This document shows positions 54,604 through 63,150 of a stretch of 64,000 nucleotides of DNA, piece by piece (the first letter of the stretch is position 1; each line of letters opens with the position of its first letter). Source of the stretch: Bacteroidia bacterium (lineage in GTDB: Bacteria > Bacteroidota > Bacteroidia > Flavobacteriales > Flavobacteriaceae); contig JAUIAY010000001.1 in assembly GCA_030425285.1 (NCBI GenBank), positions 482,963 through 546,962 on the forward strand, in the 5' to 3' direction. A program made the position numbers and the translations under genes. The notes under the pieces were generated by a model. The model was not told the origin of the DNA. It was given only the letters and a program-made list of their open reading frames with translations, and did no database searches.

Positions 54604-55971
54604 ATGAAAAGTTACTTGAAATTCATAAGTATTCTCGTGCTGACTTTGGTTTGTTTCTCTTGTAGTGAAGATGACACTAACTATACACCTTTGGTTATAA
54701 CAGCCAATCCAGATTCTAGTGAGGTTTTTCAAAATATCGTTGTTGAAATTGATGTTCTTGCTAACGATTTAAATATTCCAAACCAAGGAACATTATCCGT
54801 TTCGACTACTTCTAATGCTACTTTGGAAGTTTTAACCAATGGAACACCCGATAACCCAAGTGATGATAAAGTGCGTTACATACCCAATGGTGTGTTTTCA
54901 GGTAATGACACCTTTCAATACACAATCTGTAATGATAATCAGAACTGTGCCAATGCTACAGTTACAGTAACTGTACGACCTGTAACTCCCGTAAATTATG
55001 ATCCAGATAGCTTTCCCTATGCTACACTTTCGGAATATCATTTCTTTGAAGGTGATCTAAAAGCTCTAAACCCTGTTTATGGTGTCATTCCTTATGACAT
55101 CAATTCGCCTTTGTTTTCTGATTATGCCCACAAAAAACGCTTTGTTTGGATGCCTAATGGTTCTAAAGCTGTTTATGAAAATGATTATACGCCTTTAAAC
55201 TTTCCAATTGGGTCGTTTTTGATTAAAAATTTCTACTATGATAATGTATTGCCGTCAGGTGAAACCAAAATTTTAGAAACACGCTTAATGTATGTGACTT
55301 CTGAAGGTTGGGAGTTTGCAAAATATGTTTGGAATGATGAGCAAACAGAAGCCTTTTTTACTAATGATGGTAGTTTTGTGAGTGTTGATTGGATTGAAAA
55401 TTCCGAAACAAAAAGTGTGAACTATCGTATTCCTTCCCGTGCCGAGTGTTTTACTTGTCACAATAAGTTTGGTGAACCGCAACCCATTGGGCCTAAACCT
55501 CAAAACTTAAATAAAGATTATCCTTACGAGAATGGTGATATGAACCAATTGCAAAAGTGGGCTGATTTTGGATATTTGGAAAATTCCTATCCGAACAATA
55601 TCGAAACAACTGTGGCATGGGATGACCCTAGCCAACCGCTCGACTTAAGAGTGCGCTCTTACATTGATATAAACTGTGCCCATTGTCATGCCGAACAAAG
55701 CTATTGCGAATACAGACCAATGCGTTTTGCTTTCAATACTAATGACGATTTAACCAATATGGGGGTTTGTGTTGAACCCGACACCAATGTTGGAAACGAA
55801 TTTCCTTTTATAATGACTCCAGGAGATGCCGATGCATCTGTGGTCTTATTTAGAATAAGTTCGGTTGAAGAACAATACAGGATGCCTCTACTGGGTAGAA
55901 CATTACAGCATGTTGAAGGTGTAGAACTAATCCGAACTTGGATGAATTCATTACCTGAAAGGTGCGAATAA
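54604..55971 (+). CDS. diheme c-type cytochrome lipoprotein (SO2930-like)
   Basis: A 455-residue probable lipoprotein. The signal ends in a lipobox (TLVCFSC, Cys about residue 20). Residues 35-125 are an Ig-like domain of the cadherin-like kind (IDVLANDLNIPNQGTL, SGNDTFQYTICNDNQN). The rest has two heme sites CxxCH: CFTCH and CAHCH, and late Met residues as possible axial ligands, matching the SO2930-type diheme family. Electron transfer at the cell envelope is likely, partner unknown. Three start codons stand in a row; the last one fits the signal peptide. It is followed closely by the FG-GAP genes. Confidence 0.85.
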   Translation: MKSYLKFISILVLTLVCFSCSEDDTNYTPLVITANPDSSEVFQNIVVEIDVLANDLNIPNQGTLSVSTTSNATLEVLTNGTPDNPSDDKVRYIPNGVFSGNDTFQYTICNDNQNCANATVTVTVRPVTPVNYDPDSFPYATLSEYHFFEGDLKALNPVYGVIPYDINSPLFSDYAHKKRFVWMPNGSKAVYENDYTPLNFPIGSFLIKNFYYDNVLPSGETKILETRLMYVTSEGWEFAKYVWNDEQTEAFFTNDGSFVSVDWIENSETKSVNYRIPSRAECFTCHNKFGEPQPIGPKPQNLNKDYPYENGDMNQLQKWADFGYLENSYPNNIETTVAWDDPSQPLDLRVRSYIDINCAHCHAEQSYCEYRPMRFAFNTNDDLTNMGVCVEPDTNVGNEFPFIMTPGDADASVVLFRISSVEEQYRMPLLGRTLQHVEGVELIRTWMNSLPERCE

Positions 55972-55996
55972 CATTAATTTACTAATTTGAAAATAA

Positions 55997-58078
55997 ATGA
56001 AAACAAAACTACTTTTTACATTGCTTATTGCCTGCATGGTTTCAGCTCATGTGCATGCTCAACCAGGAAATGACACTTTGGCTGGTGCTGTGCCAATAAC
56101 ACCTTCTCCTGAAGGAACTGGTTGTGGGACGCCAGCATTTATACTTCCTTTTTCAACTGATGGAACCACTGACAGTGGGCTGCAGGGTAATTGTAGTGCA
56201 TCAGGTTTAGATCAATTTTTCTCATGGACAGCAACGTCACTAGGCCTTACGTTTTCTTCTCAAGCTCCTGGAAACCCTGGAATTGTAATTTGGAACGAAA
56301 CTGGAACAATCCCTTATGATTGCGCTGCGACTTTTTCTAATGAAACCTTGAGTGGATGGGAAATAGGAGATAATTTGATTATTCAAATTTATGATTTCCA
56401 AGGAACTTCTCTTTCGGATGTCGCTTTTTGTCTAGCTATAAGTAACATTGCGCCGCCGCAGCCATCCCCAATAACATTTACCACACAAACTTTTACGTCT
56501 TTGGGTATAAACCAAATTAACTGGGCTGTAGTTGACATGAATGGAGACTATCTAGATGATATTGTAACCGTAGGATCTTATTCCTCATCATCTATTAATA
56601 TTCAATTTCAAAATACTGGAAGCGGATTTACAAATGTAAATATTGATACCCCTGATGCCAATTATACCCCATCTTGGAGTATAGCCGCTGCAGATTACGA
56701 CAAAAATGGATATACCGATTTACTCTATGGAAATGGAAGCGGTGTTACATTTATGAAAGCAGTAGTCAATACTGGTAATTTAAACAATGGAAACCCCTAC
56801 GATGATGTCACTAGTTTTGTTGAATCATCTGGTTCAGAAGACGTGTTTTCTCAACGTTCAAATTTTGCTGACATCAATAATGATGGTCATTTAGACGCCT
56901 TTGTATGTCATGATGTGGCTCCAAATGTATACTATATCAATGATGGTTCAGGAAATCTTTCATTTAACCAAGGTGGCTTGGGTGATTATTTTTCAGGAGG
57001 AAACTATGGGTCTATTTGGATAGATTATGATAATGATGGTGACTTAGATATGTTCATTGCTAAGTGTGGCGGTGAAACCGAACGTAGAAAAAACCAAATG
57101 CTACGAAATAATGGTGATGGCACCTATACTGAAGTTTCTGTTTCGTTAGGGCTTGACGATCCTATGCAAACTTGGTCTTCTGCTTGGGGTGATTTTGATA
57201 ACGACGGTGATATGGATGTCTTTGTTGGAGCCAGTACCGGAACCCACAAATTTATGAGAAATGATGTGAATACTTCAGGTGTTTTTACAGATGTAACAGC
57301 TACATCTCATGTTACGGATTTATCAACTACAGGTCATGAGAATTTAGCATACGACTTTGATAATGATGGTAATTTGGATATTGCTTCCAATGGAAATATT
57401 TTGTTTGGAAATGGCGATTTAACTTTTTATAAGATTGAAAACCCTTTCCCTTATGTTAATGGAGCTTTTGGAGATCTTAATGATGATGGTTTTATTGACG
57501 TTGTAACCCAATCTGGCGGCACAGGCACCATTCACTTTAATGATGGTACCAGTAATAATTGGATTAAGATACATACCGTAGGTACAACTAGTAACATTAA
57601 TGGAATTGGGGCTCGTGTTGAAGTTTATACAGCTTCTGGAATGCAAATTAGAGACGTAAAAAGCGGTTCGGGTTTTGCATTTATGAGTAGCTTGAATACT
57701 CATGTTGGACTAGGCACTGATTCTGCTATAACCAAAATTATTGTAAGGTGGCCATCTGGTTATATTGACCAAATAGACAATCCAACCATCAATCAATCCT
57801 TAACAATTGTTGAAGGCGACCACTCTTTAAGCGTTGAAGATCTATCGCTTTCAAATATCAAAATATATCCTAATCCTGTTCAAGATATTTTGACGATTGA
57901 CTCTAATCAAGATTTGTCTCAAAAGATTGCAACGGTTTTTGATATAAATGGAAAACGGGTTTTAAATGGCCGTATTAACGATAACACCATCAATGTTGAA
58001 ACTTTACAAAGTGGTGTTTACTTGTTACGCATTGAATCAAATGGTCAATTAATAACAAGAAAACTTGTTAAATTATAA
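55997..58078 (+). CDS. FG-GAP/UnbV secreted protein with type A T9SS sorting domain (copy 1)
   Basis: A 693-residue extracellular protein. The signal peptide ends at VHAQ. An N-terminal beta domain (residues 25-145) resembles pre-peptidase type domains. A series of FG-GAP/VCBS repeats follows with calcium-loop patterns such as DYDNDGDLD, DFDNDGDMDVF and DFDNDGNLD, then a UnbV/ASPIC domain (NGIGARVEVYTASGMQIRD). The last 75 residues form a type A sorting domain (IKIYPNPVQDILTI, SGVYLLRIES). It is the close paralogue of the next gene. Role probably adhesion or carbohydrate/protein binding at the surface; unknown in detail. Confidence 0.9.
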   Translation: MKTKLLFTLLIACMVSAHVHAQPGNDTLAGAVPITPSPEGTGCGTPAFILPFSTDGTTDSGLQGNCSASGLDQFFSWTATSLGLTFSSQAPGNPGIVIWNETGTIPYDCAATFSNETLSGWEIGDNLIIQIYDFQGTSLSDVAFCLAISNIAPPQPSPITFTTQTFTSLGINQINWAVVDMNGDYLDDIVTVGSYSSSSINIQFQNTGSGFTNVNIDTPDANYTPSWSIAAADYDKNGYTDLLYGNGSGVTFMKAVVNTGNLNNGNPYDDVTSFVESSGSEDVFSQRSNFADINNDGHLDAFVCHDVAPNVYYINDGSGNLSFNQGGLGDYFSGGNYGSIWIDYDNDGDLDMFIAKCGGETERRKNQMLRNNGDGTYTEVSVSLGLDDPMQTWSSAWGDFDNDGDMDVFVGASTGTHKFMRNDVNTSGVFTDVTATSHVTDLSTTGHENLAYDFDNDGNLDIASNGNILFGNGDLTFYKIENPFPYVNGAFGDLNDDGFIDVVTQSGGTGTIHFNDGTSNNWIKIHTVGTTSNINGIGARVEVYTASGMQIRDVKSGSGFAFMSSLNTHVGLGTDSAITKIIVRWPSGYIDQIDNPTINQSLTIVEGDHSLSVEDLSLSNIKIYPNPVQDILTIDSNQDLSQKIATVFDINGKRVLNGRINDNTINVETLQSGVYLLRIESNGQLITRKLVKL

Positions 58079-58099
58079 TAACGTTTAACGTATTAATAA

Positions 58100-58131
58100 A
58101 AAGCCCTTGTTTTAAAACAAGGGCTTTTTTG
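58100..58131 (+). terminator. intrinsic terminator after FG-GAP copy 1
   Basis: Long stem AAGCCCTTGTTTT/AAAACAAGGGCTT with almost no loop, followed by a T tract. It separates the two paralogues into independent transcripts. Confidence 0.9.
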
Positions 58132-58228
58132 TTTCCTTCAGATTGATAGGTACTTAAATAAAAATATTGATTAATTTTTGTAATTTAGAGAACTTTTCAA
58201 TTAATTGTAAATCAAATTAATAGCGAAC

Positions 58229-60262
58229 ATGAAAAAAACATTACTCTTACTAGCCCTTTTTTCTGCTCTGCTTAACTACTCGCAAACCAATTCAAATACT
58301 TGTGAAGAAGCAGATGCAAACACACCTATAACTGGCCCAGGGCTTTTTACTGTTGATGCCATTAACGGTAATATGCCCCCTGAATTTTGTGTTGGGAGTG
58401 GCACAAACGTGACTGCTGGAGAATGGTTTAGGTACACTCCTTCGGAAGACACCTTTTTTACCGTTACAACTGAATTACCTCAAAACTCGGGAGGTGATAC
58501 TCGTGTCCATATTTACAGTGGTGAATGTGGCGCTTTGGAATGTGAAGGAGGAGATGATGATAGTGGTGATCTTGGCAATGGCTACTTATCAATTGCTTCT
58601 TTGAATGTTATTGGAGGGCAAACTTACTACATTGTATTTGATGATAGGTGGAACGATGGAGGATTTGACTTTGAAGTTTATGAAGGCGAACCACCACCTG
58701 ACCCAGATCCAGCACCTGCAACTTTTACTAGCAGTAACATTTCAATAACTGGATCAACAAGAGCTGTGGTTGACATGAATGGTGATTATCTTGATGATAT
58801 CGTTGGGATAACGTCAACCAATGTAAATATACACTTGCAAGATGGTGCAGGTGGATTTGCTGAAACAAATATTACAACATCTACTGCTGATTACACTCCT
58901 GGATGGAGTCTTGCTGCAGCTGATTATAATGCTGATGGCTTTACTGACTTATTATATGGCAGTGGTAGTGGTGTGACGTTCATGCGTTCTAATGGTGATT
59001 TTACCTTTACTGAAGTTTCGGGTCCCGAGGATATTTTTTCCCAACGATCAAATTTTGCTGATATTAATAACGACGGACATTTAGACGCATTTGTTTGTCA
59101 TGATATAGCACCAAACGTCTATTATATTAATGACGGTGAAGGAAACTTAACCTTCTATCAATCCAATGTTACCGCAGGAGCTCCAGCCAACCTTGGAGAT
59201 TATCCATCCGGAGGTAACTACGGGTCTATTTGGATTGATTATGATAATGATAGAAATTTAGATATGTTCATTGCTAAATGTGGCGGTGAAGAAGCTAGGA
59301 GAACCAATCAAATGCATAAAAACAATGGTGATGGCACCTATACAGAATTAGCTGCTACTATTGGTTTGGCTGATCCAATGCAAACCTGGTCTTCGGCTTG
59401 GGGAGATTTTGACAATGATGGTGATATGGATGTTTTCGTGGGTGCAAGTACGGGATCTCATAAGTTAATGCAAAACAATGGAGGTGTTTTTGTTGATGTA
59501 ACGGCTTCTTCAGGCGTTGCAACATTATCAGCTACTGGTATTGAAAATGCAACCTATGACTTTGATAACGATGGTAATCTAGATATCGCTTCCAATGGAA
59601 ACATCTTGTTTGGAAATGGCGATATGACTTTTACGGTTTATACCAATCAAATTTCCAACGGATCATTTGGCGACTTAAACAACGATGGATTCATTGATGC
59701 CTTTGATGGAAATACTTATTATGAAAATGACGGTAATGAAAACAATTGGATAAAAATTACTACAATAGGAACAGATAGCAATATTAATGGTATTGGGGCT
59801 CGAGTTGAAATTCACACCCCTTTTGGTGTTAGAATAAGAGATGTTAGAAGCGGTGAAGGTTTCCGTCATATGAGTACTTTGAACACCCATTTTGGACTTG
59901 GCACTGATGCAACTATTGACAACATTATCATCTATTGGCCTTCGGGAATAATTGATAATATTGTAAACCCAGATATTAATGAAAGTATTGTAATTGTTGA
60001 AGGGCAATCTTTATCAGTTGATGATTTTGAATTAGTTAATTTAGTTGTTTATCCTAATCCTGCTAAAAATGTCATTAACTTTGAAACTGCTATCAATTTA
60101 AGTGGTAGAATTGCTACCGTTTTTGATATGAATGGTAAACGTGTTTTAAACACAAAATTGGAAGAAAACACACTAGATATTTCCAATTTAAATAGTGGCT
60201 TTTACATTCTTAGGCTAGAAAGCGAAGGCCGAGAAATCACTAGGAAATTTATCAAGGAGTAA
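58229..60262 (+). CDS. FG-GAP/UnbV secreted protein with type A T9SS sorting domain (copy 2)
   Basis: A 677-residue paralogue of the preceding gene. The signal peptide ends at LLNYSQ. The N-terminal domain (NTCEEADANTPITG through FDFEVYEG) differs from that of copy 1, whereas the FG-GAP part, UnbV domain and sorting domain (LVVYPNPAKNVINF, SGFYILRLESEGREITRK) are closely alike, with stretches such as SQRSNFADINNDGHLDAFVC kept. One calcium loop is altered (DYDNDRNLD against DYDNDGDLD). A tandem duplication followed by N-terminal divergence explains this. It ends in its own terminator. Confidence 0.9.
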   Translation: MKKTLLLLALFSALLNYSQTNSNTCEEADANTPITGPGLFTVDAINGNMPPEFCVGSGTNVTAGEWFRYTPSEDTFFTVTTELPQNSGGDTRVHIYSGECGALECEGGDDDSGDLGNGYLSIASLNVIGGQTYYIVFDDRWNDGGFDFEVYEGEPPPDPDPAPATFTSSNISITGSTRAVVDMNGDYLDDIVGITSTNVNIHLQDGAGGFAETNITTSTADYTPGWSLAAADYNADGFTDLLYGSGSGVTFMRSNGDFTFTEVSGPEDIFSQRSNFADINNDGHLDAFVCHDIAPNVYYINDGEGNLTFYQSNVTAGAPANLGDYPSGGNYGSIWIDYDNDRNLDMFIAKCGGEEARRTNQMHKNNGDGTYTELAATIGLADPMQTWSSAWGDFDNDGDMDVFVGASTGSHKLMQNNGGVFVDVTASSGVATLSATGIENATYDFDNDGNLDIASNGNILFGNGDMTFTVYTNQISNGSFGDLNNDGFIDAFDGNTYYENDGNENNWIKITTIGTDSNINGIGARVEIHTPFGVRIRDVRSGEGFRHMSTLNTHFGLGTDATIDNIIIYWPSGIIDNIVNPDINESIVIVEGQSLSVDDFELVNLVVYPNPAKNVINFETAINLSGRIATVFDMNGKRVLNTKLEENTLDISNLNSGFYILRLESEGREITRKFIKE

Positions 60263-60284
60263 TAAACTTTTACTTGAGCATTAA

Positions 60285-60318
60285 AATTCGCCCAATATAT
60301 TTGGGCGAATTTTTTTTA
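60285..60318 (+). terminator. intrinsic terminator after FG-GAP copy 2
   Basis: A perfect 11-bp stem AATTCGCCCAA/TTGGGCGAATT and a T-run. Confidence 0.92.
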
Positions 60319-60333
60319 CTTTATTTTTGCTTC

Positions 60334-61251
60334 ATGCTACAAGTCAAAAACCTTTTGTTTGGGTATGATAACAATACCGTGTTAGACAGTATTTCTTTTG
60401 AAGTAAAAAAAGGAGAACATGTTTCCATAATTGGCGCTAGTGGTTCTGGGAAAAGCACCTTGTTGAAATTACTGTATGGCCAACATGATTTAAACGAGGG
60501 ACAAATTTTTTGGGACCAAACCCAGATTTTGGGTCCTAAATTCAACCTTGTTATTGGCTACGATTTTGTAAAATATTTGTCGCAGGAGTTTGATCTCATG
60601 CCATTCACAAGTGTAGAGGAAAATGTAGGTCATTACCTTTCTAATTTTTTTCTGAACGAAAAGAAGGAAAGAATTTCGGAACTTTTAGAGGTTGTTGAGC
60701 TAAAAGAATTTTCTAAAACAAAGGTGAAATTATTGAGTGGTGGGCAAAAACAACGTGTCGCACTTGCTAGGGCACTTGCTAAAAACCCAGAACTCATTTT
60801 ACTAGACGAACCCTTTAGCCATATTGATAATTTTAGAAAACACGCTTTAAGACGCAACCTATTCAATTATTTTAAAAAGCATGAAATTACTTGTGTGGTT
60901 GCAACACAAGACAAGGAAGATGTTCTAGGGTATTCAGATAAAGTTATAGTTCTTAACGATAGGAAAATCATTGCTGTTGGGCCTCCAAAAAACCTCTATC
61001 ATAACCCTAAACTACCTATTATTGCCGCTTTCTTCAATGAATTCAACCTTATAGAACCATACGGTATTGTCTATGCACATCAACTAAGACTATCGAAAAA
61101 ACCTAGCCTGAAAGGAACCGTTCAACAAAGTTACTTTAAGGGAAGTTATTATCTCATTGAATGTAAACTAAAAGAACAAACAGTTTTTTTTGAGCACAAT
61201 TCAGAACTAACCCAAAATGAATCTATAAATTTAGAAATAGTAAAAGATTGA
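60334..61251 (+). CDS. ABC transporter ATP-binding protein
   Basis: A 305-residue ABC ATPase. Walker A GASGSGKSTLLKLL, signature LSGGQKQRVALARAL, Walker B ELILLDEPFSHID and the H-loop are complete. A C-terminal extension of about 90 residues resembles the TOBE region of importer ATPases (PotA/FbpC/ModC kind). No permease or binding protein is adjacent, so it is an orphan here. The ATG at 60334 (MLQVKNLLFGYD) was chosen because it starts the ABC fold and the region before it contains the previous terminator. Confidence 0.9.
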   Translation: MLQVKNLLFGYDNNTVLDSISFEVKKGEHVSIIGASGSGKSTLLKLLYGQHDLNEGQIFWDQTQILGPKFNLVIGYDFVKYLSQEFDLMPFTSVEENVGHYLSNFFLNEKKERISELLEVVELKEFSKTKVKLLSGGQKQRVALARALAKNPELILLDEPFSHIDNFRKHALRRNLFNYFKKHEITCVVATQDKEDVLGYSDKVIVLNDRKIIAVGPPKNLYHNPKLPIIAAFFNEFNLIEPYGIVYAHQLRLSKKPSLKGTVQQSYFKGSYYLIECKLKEQTVFFEHNSELTQNESINLEIVKD

Positions 61252-61269
61252 ACAGAAGAGATTTGGACC

Positions 61270-61965
61270 TTAATCCTGATGGTCTATGGCATAATTAAGC
61301 TTACCATAAAAATGCATTTGTTTAACTATCCAATTCTTTCTTGATTGAATATAGTTAGTAGCGGGATTTGCTCTATATTTTAAAGGGCTGGGTAAAATAG
61401 CAGCAATAGAAGCCGCTTCATAAACAGATAAATTTTTGGCCTGTTTCTTATACCAAAATTGTGAGGCAGCTTCGGCTCCATAAATACCTTCTCCCATTTC
61501 AATACTATTTAGATAAACTTCCATAATTCGTTCTTTGCTCCAAATTAACTCTATTAGGAACGTAAAGTAAGTCTCAAGACCTTTGCGAAACCAGCTGCGT
61601 TTAGGCCATAAAAAAACATTTTTGGCTGTTTGTTGGCTTATCGTGCTTGCTCCTCTAATACGCTTCCCTTTCTTGTTGTTTTCAACTGCTTTTTCAATAG
61701 CTTTTAAATCAAAACCTTTATGCCTTATAAAGTTTTGATCTTCGCTGCAAATAACAGCCAGTTGTAAATTTAATGATATGTCCTCAAGTGGTACCCAATT
61801 GTGCTTTAAAACAAACTCATTATTGTCTTGTTTCTGTTCAACAGCTCTAATAACCATTAAGGGTGTAAGGGGTACAGGAAGCCACTTGTAAACAAACACT
61901 ATTAAGATAGAAAAGAGAAATAACCCTAAAAGAAGCCTCCATAAAAACTTAATAATCCGTCTCAT
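61270..61965 (-). CDS. mtgA: monofunctional biosynthetic peptidoglycan transglycosylase
   Basis: Membrane-anchored GT51 enzyme that polymerises lipid II; 231 residues. One N-terminal membrane helix (LLGLFLFSILIVFVYKWL) precedes the catalytic SEDQNFIRHKGFD, RGASTISQQTAKNVFLW and YLNSIEMGEGIYGAEAAS. No transpeptidase domain follows, which separates it from class A PBPs such as pbpC. It lies 3 bp after the FAD oxidoreductase gene. Confidence 0.96.
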   Translation of the reverse strand: MRRIIKFLWRLLLGLFLFSILIVFVYKWLPVPLTPLMVIRAVEQKQDNNEFVLKHNWVPLEDISLNLQLAVICSEDQNFIRHKGFDLKAIEKAVENNKKGKRIRGASTISQQTAKNVFLWPKRSWFRKGLETYFTFLIELIWSKERIMEVYLNSIEMGEGIYGAEAASQFWYKKQAKNLSVYEAASIAAILPSPLKYRANPATNYIQSRKNWIVKQMHFYGKLNYAIDHQD

Positions 61966-61968
61966 ATT

Positions 61969-63084
61969 TTACTCTAATAATTGAGCCATGCGCATTCCAA
62001 CGCTACTTCCAATAGCAATACCCATACCACCTAATCGGATTCCACAAAACACATGGTCTCCTATTTGTTTAATAATAGGTTTTTTTTGATTTCCCACACC
62101 CATAATACCACTCCAGCTATAATCAACTTCAAATGTTGTTTCGGGTATAATAACCGTTTCCAACAATTCTTCCAATTTGTTTTGAATTAGTTTGGTTTCA
62201 CCCATTTCAGTTGTTTCTTCACCAGTCATGTCTAAATTCCTTCCTCCACCAAACAACAATCTATTGTCTATGTTTCTAAAATAATAAAACCCTTTATCCA
62301 AATGAAACGTACCCTTTATCTGAAGGTTTTGTATTGGTTTTGTAATCAAAACTTGGGCTCTTGCTGGTTTAATGGGTTGATTAATTAATTGTTGGGCAAA
62401 CCCATTGGTTGCAATGAAAAGCTTTTGGGTTTTAAACTCGAAACAATCTGTCTTTACAATAATATTATCTAAAAATTCTTCAAAAGCCTCTACTTTAACA
62501 TTGTTTAATATTTTAACTCCTGCCAACTGTACCTTTAAAAGTAAAGCTTCTATCATGTTTCCGGTATCTAATTGCCCCTCAAATTGATTGAAAATAAGGT
62601 TGTTTTGAATGTTTTTAAATCGAAATAAATTAGGTACTGTCTTGAATACGTCTTCCCTAAAAACAGATTTTAACAGCTTATTGATTTCTTCCAAACCGAC
62701 TATCGATTCGTCATAAAGTTTCGTATCCTCTTTGGTGAACAACTCATAACCACCAAGTTGTTGAAAACCTATTTTGGTGTCCGATAAGCTGTTCCTTAAA
62801 TTTTGAAGTCCTTCTTTTCGTTCTTTTACCAAATCTATGACTTCTTCTTGCGAATGTGTCTTTAGATCCTCAAGAATTTCACTTACGCTTCCAAAACAAG
62901 CAAAACCCGCATTTTTGGTGCTGGCTCCCTGTGGTAAAATGCCGCGTTCCAAAACCAATATTTTAGATTTAGGGAATCGTTTTTTTAATTCAAGCGCGCA
63001 ACTTAAACCCACAATACCACTTCCAATTATTGTATAATCTACATTATTAAACCATGATTTAATTTCCCAATAGGAGAACTTCAT
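61969..63084 (-). CDS. FAD-dependent oxidoreductase (DAO family)
   Basis: A 371-residue flavoenzyme of the D-amino acid oxidase/glycine oxidase fold. The FAD-binding Rossmann motif is DYTIIGSGIVGLSCALELKK, followed by the VLERGILPQGASTKNAGFAC segment; the C-terminal WSGIMGVGNQKKPIIK and GIRLGGMGIAIG close the FAD site. It lacks a signal peptide. The substrate cannot be named. It is transcribed with mtgA. Confidence 0.9.
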   Translation of the reverse strand: MKFSYWEIKSWFNNVDYTIIGSGIVGLSCALELKKRFPKSKILVLERGILPQGASTKNAGFACFGSVSEILEDLKTHSQEEVIDLVKERKEGLQNLRNSLSDTKIGFQQLGGYELFTKEDTKLYDESIVGLEEINKLLKSVFREDVFKTVPNLFRFKNIQNNLIFNQFEGQLDTGNMIEALLLKVQLAGVKILNNVKVEAFEEFLDNIIVKTDCFEFKTQKLFIATNGFAQQLINQPIKPARAQVLITKPIQNLQIKGTFHLDKGFYYFRNIDNRLLFGGGRNLDMTGEETTEMGETKLIQNKLEELLETVIIPETTFEVDYSWSGIMGVGNQKKPIIKQIGDHVFCGIRLGGMGIAIGSSVGMRMAQLLE

Positions 63085-63109
63085 ATTTTAATAGCTTTAA
63101 AATGTAAAA

Positions 63110-63130
63110 AAAGCCCCTAAAAGGGGCTTT
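63110..63130 (-). terminator. terminator of the right-edge T9SS cargo gene
   Basis: An 8-bp perfect stem AAAGCCCC/GGGGCTTT; on the minus strand it runs into seven T. It lies past the stop of the rightmost gene and before the oxidoreductase start. Confidence 0.88.
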
Positions 63131-63150
63131 AAAATTATTGATATTGACTT

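Noticed and set aside
60322-60329. TATTTTTG as a promoter of the ABC ATPase gene
   Set aside because: It lies only 5 bp before the ATG, leaving no leader; it could be a leaderless start but more likely is chance in T-rich sequence.
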